A stretch of DNA of 5,228 nt from contig CALHVH010000169.1 of the NCBI GenBank assembly GCA_938039225.1, positions 1 to 5,228 of the forward strand, in the 5' to 3' direction. Made by a program: the position numbers and the translations under genes. This document shows positions 1 to 5,228 of the stretch, piece after piece (the stretch's first letter is position 1; the number at the start of each line of letters is the position of its first letter). The notes beneath the pieces were generated by a model, which saw only the letters and a program-made list of their open reading frames with translations, searched no databases and had not been told where the DNA came from. Origin of the DNA: an uncultured Gammaproteobacteria bacterium. GTDB taxonomy: Bacteria; Pseudomonadota; Gammaproteobacteria; Steroidobacterales; JABDMI01.

Positions 1-866
1 GTCCAATTAAATAATTCTACTAATTTTGAATCATCTAATTCATGTCTAGGCATAAAATCTTTTTCTTCTGTGATATCAGCAAACTTATTCCACGGGCAAA
101 ATAATTGACAATCATCACAACCGTAAACACGGTTACCTATAGCCTTGCGAAATTCAATAGGAATAGAGCCTTTATGCTCTATGGTTAAATATGAAATGCA
201 TTTGCGTGCATCTAATTGATAAGGTCCGGTAATGGCTTGAGTAGGACAGACGTCAATACAAGCTGTGCAACTTCCGCAATGATCTTCAGCTACAGTATCC
301 AGTTCCAATGGTAAGTTGGTGTAAAGCTCCCCTAAGAAAAACCATGAGCCTGCTTTTTTATTAATAAGATTAGTATGTTTTCCTTGCCAACCTAAACCGG
401 CTTTCTGGGCTATAGGTTTTTCCATGACTGGAGCACTATCCACAAATACACGATATGAAAATCCGTCGATAGCCGATTGTATTTTTTGTGCGAGTTTTTT
501 TAGTCGGCTGCGTAAGACTTTGTGATAATCACGTCCCAGAGCATAACGAGAAATATAAGCAGTTTTACCATCATCTAGTTTTTTGATAGCGGATTCGGAA
601 TTGTGAGGTAGATGATCCATTCGTACCGAAATGACTCGAATCGTTCCTTGAATTAGCTCCTCTGGACGTAGTCGTTTACTCCCATGCTTGTGCATATAGT
701 CCATGTCACCATATTTTTTTTCTTCAATCCATTTAGCATACTGTGCTTCTATATGACTTAAGTCTGTATCACTAATACCAACTTGTTGAAATCCCAGTTC
801 CAAGCCCCAGGACTTGATTTTTTGAGTAAGATCAGTAATTTGTTGATTTGAGAAGCTAGTAGACAT
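1..866 (-). CDS. queG: Epoxyqueuosine reductase QueG (partial, C-terminus beyond left edge)
   Basis: QueG is a cytosolic cobalamin- and [4Fe-4S]-dependent enzyme that reduces epoxyqueuosine to queuosine at tRNA position 34, the last step of Q synthesis. I translated the minus strand from the ATG at 866-864: it is open for 288 codons to the edge with no stop or frameshift. Visible landmarks are an N-terminal region with WGLELGFQQVGI (residues 20-31), the VDSAPVMEKP motif at 142-151 (Asp143 is probably the conserved catalytic acid), and GLGWQGKHTNLI soon after. A ferredoxin-like module follows: Cys197, 200, 203 and 207 (HCGSCTACIDVCP), then Cys223, and Cys250, 253 and 257 (YGCDDCQLFCPWN), enough for two [4Fe-4S] clusters. 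The family is usually about 350-380 residues, so the missing part should be the C-terminal HEAT-like region. The start fits the family's N-terminus, but no Shine-Dalgarno is visible. It is divergent from nnr, as in E. coli. Identification is secure. Confidence 0.95.
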   Translation of the reverse strand, partial: MSTSFSNQQITDLTQKIKSWGLELGFQQVGISDTDLSHIEAQYAKWIEEKKYGDMDYMHKHGSKRLRPEELIQGTIRVISVRMDHLPHNSESAIKKLDDGKTAYISRYALGRDYHKVLRSRLKKLAQKIQSAIDGFSYRVFVDSAPVMEKPIAQKAGLGWQGKHTNLINKKAGSWFFLGELYTNLPLELDTVAEDHCGSCTACIDVCPTQAITGPYQLDARKCISYLTIEHKGSIPIEFRKAIGNRVYGCDDCQLFCPWNKFADITEEKDFMPRHELDDSKLVELFNW

Positions 867-894
867 TGATTTGATTGGAAATTGCTTTAAGTAC

Positions 895-922
895 GTGACT
901 TGATTAGTGTGCTCAGTATAAT
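895..922 (+). promoter_or_regulatory. Predicted sigma70 promoter of nnr, possibly leaderless
   Basis: A perfect -10 hexamer TATAAT lies at 917-922. A 4/6 match to the -35 box, GTGACT, lies at 895-900 with a 16-nt spacer. Counting the last base of the -10 as -7 puts +1 at 929, which is the A of the nnr start codon. If the promoter is real, the nnr mRNA would have little or no leader. It probably also drives tsaE. Only the hexamers are seen; activity is inferred, and a chance TATAAT in A+T-rich DNA is possible. Confidence 0.5.
915..920 (-). promoter_or_regulatory. Possible -10 element of queG overlapping the nnr -10
   Basis: Read on the minus strand, 920-915 is TATACT, 5/6 to the sigma70 -10 consensus, and it shares four base pairs with the nnr TATAAT at 917-922. 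The predicted start is an A near 908, giving a queG leader of about 42 nt. No convincing -35 box is seen on this strand at 16-19 nt spacing, so this half rests on the -10 alone. Confidence 0.3.
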
Positions 923-928
923 GCTTGT

Positions 929-2425
929 ATGCAACAGACACATCCTCCAATTTACTTTCGTGAGCAGTTAGCTGCCTTAGAACAAGCGGCAATGCATGAT
1001 ATGGGCGTAACTGCATATGAACTTATGCAACGTGCTGCTAATGCTGCTTTTTATTTAATGGCTCAACGTAGAAATGACAAAACAAACTGTTTGGTATTGG
1101 TCGGTGGCGGTAATAATGGTGGTGACGGATTAGTCTTCGCGCGCCGTTGGTTAGAAGCTGGGCGTTCAGTAACTGTTATCTCTTTAAATAAAGAAAATGT
1201 GTGGGAAGGTGCGGCTGAACGAGCCTATAAAGATTTATTAAAGAGTGGTGGGGAAGTGCAAAACCTTCTCCCACATGATATTGATCTATCAGCTTATGAT
1301 TTAATTGTCGATGCTATTTTAGGTACAGGAGTTACGCGAGAAATCAAAGGCACTATGGCCGCATGGATTGAATATATAAATCAATCGGGTATTACCATTC
1401 TTTCTCTTGATACACCTACCGGCTTGCACCCTGACACGGGTGAAATCCTTTCATATGCAGTTCAAGCGGAATTTACGATTTCGTTTATTGCTAATAAAAC
1501 AGGTTTTTTCCTAAATGATGGTCCTAACTGTGTTGGGCGTTTGAGTTGCGATGACTTAGGTATACCCGCAAAAATATATGAAAACATTGCTGCACCTGTC
1601 ATGCGTCAGGAAAACGGTGAGGATCAAATTCATTATCTTAACTCGCGTAAACGAACTTTTCATAAAGGTGATGCTGGTTACGTTTTGGTGGTTGGTGGTA
1701 ATACAGGATTTTCCGGAGCAACCGTTTTAGCTGGTCTAGCTGCATTACGTACAGGATCAGGTTTAGTCAGTATTGCAGCGCATCCTGATTCGGTCACAGC
1801 TATACGAAGTGCACAGCCTGAATTGATGGTTCATCCTATTCATGCTGCGGCTGAAATTAAACCTTTATTTGAGCGTGCTGCAGTGATTATCATTGGACCG
1901 GGTTTAGGTCAGGACACCTGGGCACAGTCATTGTTGGCAGCTGTTTTGAAATCTGGTAAACCGTTAGTTGTAGATGCTGACGGCTTAAACTTACTTGCAA
2001 AAGAACCTCAAAAATTCGATAACTGGGTGCTTACACCGCATCCTGGTGAAGCTGCAAGACTGTTAGATAAGTCCACAAAAAATATACAGCAAGCACGTTT
2101 ACACAATGCACGGGCAATACAAGATAAGTTTGGCGGAGTAGTGGTTTTAAAAGGGGCTAACAGTTTAATAACAACGGTCAATGATGTTCCAACAGTATGT
2201 GCAGAAGGGAACCCAGGTATGGCTACAGCAGGTATGGGCGATGTACTCACAGGAGTTATTGCAAGTTTAATTGCTCAAGGGATCCCACAACTTGAAGCAA
2301 CTAAGTTGGGTGTGTGGTTACATGCTTCAGCTGGTGATAGAGCTGCAGTTAATGGTGAGCGTGGAATGATAGCGAGTGATTTGTTACCAGAATTGCGTTA
2401 TTTGGTTAATCCAAGTACGTTTTAA
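929..2425 (+). CDS. nnr: Bifunctional NAD(P)HX epimerase / ADP-dependent NAD(P)HX dehydratase
   Basis: Nnr repairs NADHX and NADPHX, hydrated and redox-inactive forms of NADH and NADPH. The N-terminal domain interconverts the R and S epimers, and the C-terminal domain dehydrates S-NAD(P)HX using ADP; both act in the cytosol. The 498 residues match the usual fused form. Epimerase domain (about 8-215): YELMQRA at 30-36, GGGNNGGDG at 59-67, DAILGTG at 128-134 and DTPTGL at 161-166 (DxPSGL in many relatives). Dehydratase domain (about 235-492): KGDAGYVLVVGG at 246-257, GPGLG at 323-327, VVDADGLN at 347-354, LTPHPGEAARLL at 368-379, LKGANSLI at 407-414 and GNPGMATAGMGDVLTG at 427-442, where Asp438 is the likely catalytic base. 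The ATG at 929 is the only usable start: an in-frame TAG at 905 lies upstream with no start codon between, and the next Met (residue 22) would remove conserved sequence. No Shine-Dalgarno is visible. tsaE follows after 44 bp, probably in the same operon. Confidence 0.97.
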   Translation: MQQTHPPIYFREQLAALEQAAMHDMGVTAYELMQRAANAAFYLMAQRRNDKTNCLVLVGGGNNGGDGLVFARRWLEAGRSVTVISLNKENVWEGAAERAYKDLLKSGGEVQNLLPHDIDLSAYDLIVDAILGTGVTREIKGTMAAWIEYINQSGITILSLDTPTGLHPDTGEILSYAVQAEFTISFIANKTGFFLNDGPNCVGRLSCDDLGIPAKIYENIAAPVMRQENGEDQIHYLNSRKRTFHKGDAGYVLVVGGNTGFSGATVLAGLAALRTGSGLVSIAAHPDSVTAIRSAQPELMVHPIHAAAEIKPLFERAAVIIIGPGLGQDTWAQSLLAAVLKSGKPLVVDADGLNLLAKEPQKFDNWVLTPHPGEAARLLDKSTKNIQQARLHNARAIQDKFGGVVVLKGANSLITTVNDVPTVCAEGNPGMATAGMGDVLTGVIASLIAQGIPQLEATKLGVWLHASAGDRAAVNGERGMIASDLLPELRYLVNPSTF

Positions 2426-2469
2426 AAATTCCGACAAGTTTTAAAACCTAAAGTACCCCGAGCCTTTTT

Positions 2470-2967
2470 ATGCAGTTTCAAAAAATTCTTAAAAATGCAT
2501 CTGCCACAAATGAAATTGGCGGCAAGCTTGCTGTAAGTCTAAAACGCTCCTTACTAAGTTCCGATATCAAATCTTGTGTGGTTTTTTTACAGGGTGAATT
2601 GGGAGCAGGTAAAACCAGTTTAGTGCGAGCATGTTTACGAGAACTCGGTGTCGTAGGTCCAATTAAGAGCCCAACATACACTTTACTTGAACCTTACGAT
2701 GTGGTTTTTTCTAAATTGAGTTCAACAAAGGGTGAAGGCCCAGGTCTAAAAATTGCGCATTTAGATTTATATCGTTTACAAGAACCAGAAGAGCTGGACT
2801 ATATTGGCGGAAGGGATTTAAAAGAAAATTATCATCTCATTTTTGTTGAGTGGCCTCAAAAAGCTCAGGGTTATATTTCGCAACCTGATATAAATATTCA
2901 ATTAAATCATATGGATACAGGTCGTATGATTGTAATAGAGTCTCTCATGGCTCTAAGTATTGAATAA
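2470..2967 (+). CDS. tsaE: tRNA t6A37 threonylcarbamoyladenosine biosynthesis ATPase TsaE
   Basis: TsaE (formerly YjeE) is the ATPase of the bacterial TsaB-TsaD-TsaE complex, which with TsaC makes t6A at position 37 of tRNAs that read ANN codons; it is usually essential. The 165-residue product shows the P-loop GELGAGKT at 42-49 (Lys48, Thr49), KSPTYTLLEPY at 66-76, HLDLYR at 97-102 with Asp99 as probable Mg2+ ligand, PEELDYIG at 106-113, and FVEWPQKA at 125-132 with the family's Glu-Trp pair (127-128). Between EPY and HLDLYR there are 20 residues where the E. coli protein, as I recall it, has about 8; the extra segment is Ser/Gly/Lys-rich (about 80-95). This makes the protein slightly long for the family. 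The start is fixed by an in-frame TAA at 2449 with no alternative start codon between. No clear Shine-Dalgarno precedes the ATG. It lies 44 bp after nnr and 139 bp before amiB. Confidence 0.96.
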   Translation: MQFQKILKNASATNEIGGKLAVSLKRSLLSSDIKSCVVFLQGELGAGKTSLVRACLRELGVVGPIKSPTYTLLEPYDVVFSKLSSTKGEGPGLKIAHLDLYRLQEPEELDYIGGRDLKENYHLIFVEWPQKAQGYISQPDINIQLNHMDTGRMIVIESLMALSIE

Positions 2968-3078
2968 GGAAAATCTCGATAAAACAATTACTTAGCTATT
3001 AATCTTATATTCAGACTATCCCTAATATTCTAGAAACATTGCATAAACCATTAAATTTATTGAAAATAGTTTAATAAA

Positions 3079-3084
3079 TATAAA
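3079..3084 (+). promoter_or_regulatory. Weak -10-like hexamer upstream of amiB
   Basis: The 139-bp gap between tsaE and amiB (2968-3106) is the longest non-coding stretch here and is very A+T-rich. TATAAA at 3079-3084 is a 5/6 -10 match ending 22 bp before the amiB ATG. The best -35-like sequence, TTGAAA at 3060-3065, is only 13 nt upstream, too close for a standard promoter; paired instead with TAAAAG at 3081-3086 the spacer is 15 nt. No terminator-like hairpin is seen in the gap, so read-through from tsaE is equally possible. Confidence 0.25.
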
Positions 3085-3106
3085 AGCTTTCACTGTCACC
3101 TAGAAA

Positions 3107-4624
3107 ATGTCTAATAATACAATAAGCAAAAAAATGAATAAGAAGCAGTCAATTGTTGACTGGATTCGTGTGGTTTTGCAAATAGGTATGTTGGCTTTGG
3201 TCGTCATTGGTTTTACGCCAATTTTTGCCGCTGAAATTCAAGGGCTTCGTGTGGCACCTGACAGTGAGCACACTCGGCTGGTTATTGACTTGGATACGCC
3301 AGTTAAGCATCAAATAATGACACTCGAAGCACCTGAACGTTTAGTTATTGATTTGCAAGATACTGCATTGCCTAAGGGGTTTAAATTACCAAAAGGTTCT
3401 GGAGTGATTGCAAGAGTTCGTTCTGGCATGCAGGAAAAACGCTTACGTTTAGTGGCTGATTTGAAATCCAATGTCACGGTTAAAAGTTTTTTACTACCTG
3501 GAGAAGGACGAAAAAAAGATCGACTGGTAATAGACTTATTTCATAAACCAAATAAACCACACGAAATCTTACCAGTTAAAACCTATACAAGTTCAGCTCG
3601 TGACTTAGTGATAGCTATTGATGCTGGTCATGGTGGTAAGGATCCCGGTTCAATCGGTAAACACGGAACACAAGAGAAGGTCGTTGTTATGCAAATTGCC
3701 AAACGACTGGCTAAAACTATAAATAGTGCAGATGGTATGGCGGCATTTTTAGTTCGTGATAATGATAAAAAAGTACAATACCGTGAGCGCATGAACCGTG
3801 CTAGGAAAAAAGACGCGGACTTATTTATATCAATTCATGCGGACTCTTTTTCTGATCCTACCGTAACAGGTTCATCTGTTTACGTATTGTCGCAACGTGG
3901 TGCAAGTAGTACTGCCGCTCGTTGGTTGGCGGATAAAGTTAATAGTGCAGATTTAGTCGGTGGGGTAAGCCTTAACGATAAAGATGATATGTTGGCGTCG
4001 GTATTATTTGACCTATCACAAAACGCAACCATCGCAGCGAGTACAACTCTGGGTAAAAGTGTTTTGGGTGAATTATCTGCTATTGGTCGAGTGCGTAAAA
4101 CCAATGTTCAATATGCAAATTTTGCGGTTTTAAAGTCACCTGATATCCCATCAATATTAGTTGAAACCGCTTACATGTCTAATCCGAGTGAAGAAAAAAA
4201 ACTTAAGGATCCCAAACATCAAGAGCGAATTGCTCAAGCTTTGTTTAAGGGTGTGAGAGCGTATTTTAAAAACAATCCTCCAGCAAACTCACTGTTTGCC
4301 CAGCAACGTGATAATAAAGTCCCTAAATTGTTGAGTGAAAACATACGGCCCCAAGTGCAAATGGCACAAACTCAACCTAATCAGAAGCCAAAAATTACTC
4401 CCATTACAACGAAAAAACCTGTAGTGGTTGCTAGCGCAAAAACAGCCAACAATGCGCAAAACAATATTCAGCTCATAAGCCATGTAATTAAGCGTGGAGA
4501 AACATTATCGGGTGTATCAATTCGATATAATGTTAAGTTGAAGGCGCTTAAAAGCATTAATAATCTAAAAAGAGACACTGTTAGAGTAGGTCAGGTCCTT
4601 AAAGTACCGGTGATAAAAAGCTGA
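3107..4624 (+). CDS. amiB: N-acetylmuramoyl-L-alanine amidase AmiB (AMIN-amidase_3-LysM)
   Basis: This periplasmic zinc amidase cuts the bond between N-acetylmuramic acid and L-alanine, splitting septal peptidoglycan at cell division. In order the 505 residues show a basic N-terminus, a hydrophobic signal core (about 22-36) and probable cleavage after Ala41 or Ala42; there is no twin-Arg, so Sec export is expected. An AMIN domain (about 43-146) follows, then the Amidase_3 domain (about 167-387). Likely Zn ligands are His175 (DAGHGG), Glu190 (GTQEK) and His244 (SIHAD); Glu353 (LVETAYMSNP) is the catalytic acid. Residues about 290-323 form the insertion that in division amidases carries the autoinhibitory helix relieved by LytM factors such as EnvC. 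A Gln/Pro/Lys/Asn/Thr-rich linker (about 388-457) leads to one LysM domain (459-501). E. coli AmiB, as I recall, lacks LysM, whereas Vibrio and Pseudomonas AmiB have it. An in-frame TAG at 3101 fixes the 5' limit; the Met at 3134 (residue 10) is an equally plausible start and keeps the whole signal peptide. Confidence 0.95.
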   Translation: MSNNTISKKMNKKQSIVDWIRVVLQIGMLALVVIGFTPIFAAEIQGLRVAPDSEHTRLVIDLDTPVKHQIMTLEAPERLVIDLQDTALPKGFKLPKGSGVIARVRSGMQEKRLRLVADLKSNVTVKSFLLPGEGRKKDRLVIDLFHKPNKPHEILPVKTYTSSARDLVIAIDAGHGGKDPGSIGKHGTQEKVVVMQIAKRLAKTINSADGMAAFLVRDNDKKVQYRERMNRARKKDADLFISIHADSFSDPTVTGSSVYVLSQRGASSTAARWLADKVNSADLVGGVSLNDKDDMLASVLFDLSQNATIAASTTLGKSVLGELSAIGRVRKTNVQYANFAVLKSPDIPSILVETAYMSNPSEEKKLKDPKHQERIAQALFKGVRAYFKNNPPANSLFAQQRDNKVPKLLSENIRPQVQMAQTQPNQKPKITPITTKKPVVVASAKTANNAQNNIQLISHVIKRGETLSGVSIRYNVKLKALKSINNLKRDTVRVGQVLKVPVIKS

Positions 4625-4641
4625 GGTTTAGCAGGCTTTTT
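4615..4641 (+). terminator. Terminator-like hairpin overlapping the amiB stop codon
   Basis: AAAAAGC at 4615-4621 is the exact reverse complement of GCTTTTT at 4635-4641. Two further pairs (4622-4623 with 4632-4633) form if G4634 bulges out, leaving an 8-nt loop at 4624-4631. The T-run forms the 3' arm of the stem, as in many short or bidirectional terminators. The stem has only three G-C pairs, so any termination is likely partial. It includes the amiB TGA at 4622-4624. Confidence 0.4.
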
Positions 4642-4676
4642 AATCAATTTCATTAAACTCAGGTAAATGTGTAGCC

Positions 4677-4691
4677 ACTGAGATTCTCAGT
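4677..4691. repeat. Perfect 15-bp palindrome upstream of mutL
   Basis: ACTGAGATTCTCAGT is a perfect inverted repeat with 7-bp arms around a central T at 4684. As RNA it would form a 6-bp stem with a 3-nt loop (ATT). It is 43 bp before the mutL ATG. The nearest T-run (4705-4709) is 13 nt further on, so it is not a standard intrinsic terminator. It could be an operator half-site pair or an mRNA hairpin; its role is unknown. Confidence 0.45.
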
Positions 4692-4733
4692 AGTTATCCT
4701 ATTGTTTTTAAGTGATTTGCAAGCTCTTTAAAC

Positions 4734-5228
4734 ATGTCAGAAAATTCTATACAACGTCATTCAAACAATCGCTCAATTCAAGAGTTACCAGAGCACTTGG
4801 TCAATCAGATTGCAGCTGGTGAGGTTGTAGAACGTCCATCTTCAGTGGTAAAAGAGCTAATAGAAAATAGCTTAGATGCTGGCGCGAGTGAAATCACTAT
4901 TTCTATTGAAGCCGGTGGAACTAAATTAATTTCAATTTCTGACAATGGCATAGGCATTAGGGAAAATGAATTAACCATCGCTCTTGCTAGACATGCAACC
5001 AGTAAAATTCGAAATCTTGAAGAGTTAACAAAAGTACTCAGTATGGGGTTTCGTGGCGAAGCCTTACCCAGTATTGCTTCTGTATCAGCTCTAAGCATCA
5101 GTTCTCAACATATAGAAAGTGACAAGGCTTACCAAGTGAGCGTTAATAATCAAGGTGAGTGTATTGGACCAAAACCCTGTGTTCATCAGCAAGGCACTAC
5201 GATTGAGGTGAGGGATTTATTTTTTAAT
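4734..5228 (+). CDS. mutL: DNA mismatch repair protein MutL (partial, N-terminal ATPase domain)
   Basis: MutL couples mismatch recognition by MutS to strand incision and unwinding in methyl-directed or nick-directed mismatch repair. The 165 residues before the right edge cover most of the GHKL ATPase core. NQIAAGEVVERPSSVVKEL (24-42) leads into motif I, ELIENSLDAGA at 41-51, where Glu41 is the catalytic base and Asn45 the Mg2+ ligand, matching Glu29 and Asn33 of E. coli. Asp70 with GIGI (72-75) is motif II, ARHATSKI (85-92) and GFRGEAL (105-111) form the ATP lid region, and GTT at 154-156 is motif IV. Residue 112 is Pro where E. coli has Ala. The N-terminus is about 12 residues longer than in E. 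coli. An in-frame TGA at 4713 with no start codon between makes 4734 the first possible start; no Shine-Dalgarno is visible. The dimerisation domain, and whether it has the endonuclease motif, lie outside the window. Confidence 0.97.
   Translation, partial: MSENSIQRHSNNRSIQELPEHLVNQIAAGEVVERPSSVVKELIENSLDAGASEITISIEAGGTKLISISDNGIGIRENELTIALARHATSKIRNLEELTKVLSMGFRGEALPSIASVSALSISSQHIESDKAYQVSVNNQGECIGPKPCVHQQGTTIEVRDLFFN

Noticed and set aside
2008..2250. 80-codon minus-strand open frame inside nnr
   Set aside because: It is antisense to the conserved dehydratase motifs of Nnr and has no supporting start context or motif.
2478..2681. 67-codon minus-strand open frame inside tsaE
   Set aside because: It is antisense to the TsaE P-loop region, with no motif of its own.
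2965..2970. Shine-Dalgarno-like TAAGGA at the tsaE stop codon
   Set aside because: No ATG, GTG or TTG follows at a usable distance, so it does not start a small gene in the gap.
4194..4201. Run of eight A in amiB (and a run of eight T at 714-721 within queG) as slippage or frameshift sites
   Set aside because: Both encode Lys-rich sequence in an A+T-rich genome, both frames continue intact through them, and the amiB run is not in the phase of a standard -1 slippery heptamer.
3880..4483. Two minus-strand open frames (74 and 64 codons) inside amiB
   Set aside because: Both are antisense to the amidase and linker coding sequence; their composition is what antisense of that sequence gives.
4805..5098. 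97-codon open frame on the minus strand inside mutL
   Set aside because: It lies antisense within a clearly conserved MutL ATPase domain, and its translation shows no recognisable motif.
1..5228. Defence system, prophage, transposon, CRISPR or biosynthetic island
   Set aside because: All coding sequence is explained by five conserved housekeeping genes in a known order, with short gaps and no terminal repeats, integrase, transposase or spacer array.

Overview
This window is a chromosomal housekeeping block from an A+T-rich gammaproteobacterium. The main evidence is gene order: a divergent queG, then nnr, tsaE, amiB and mutL on the + strand. From memory this is the E. coli arrangement (queG divergent from nnr-tsaE-amiB-mutL, with miaA and hfq further downstream). 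The proteins also match gammaproteobacterial versions in domain make-up, including a fused two-domain Nnr and an AMIN-amidase-LysM AmiB. I cannot name the genus. Coding sequence prefers A/T at third positions, and there is no sign of horizontal transfer, insertion sequences, CRISPR, tRNA or rRNA.

Layout: 1-866 (minus) holds the N-terminal 288 residues of the epoxyqueuosine reductase QueG, cut by the left edge. 867-928 is a 62-bp divergent promoter region with a perfect TATAAT for nnr that overlaps a TATACT on the other strand. 929-2425 (+) is the bifunctional NAD(P)HX repair enzyme Nnr. 2470-2967 (+) is the t6A-synthesis ATPase TsaE. 2968-3106 is an A+T-rich gap. 3107-4624 (+) is the septal amidase AmiB. 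4625-4733 is a gap that begins with a terminator-like hairpin overlapping the amiB end and also holds a perfect 15-bp palindrome. 4734-5228 (+) is the first 165 residues of MutL, cut by the right edge.

The genes do not form one pathway. Two act on tRNA anticodon loops (QueG at position 34, TsaE in t6A formation at position 37). Nnr repairs damaged nicotinamide cofactors, AmiB splits septal peptidoglycan during division, and MutL works in mismatch repair. Their linkage is a long-conserved housekeeping cluster, not a defence or biosynthetic island. I found no new system. The points worth a second look are small: a possibly leaderless nnr mRNA from a promoter with overlapping divergent -10 elements, the lack of a Shine-Dalgarno sequence at all five start codons, an insertion in TsaE, and the amiB-mutL intergenic structures.
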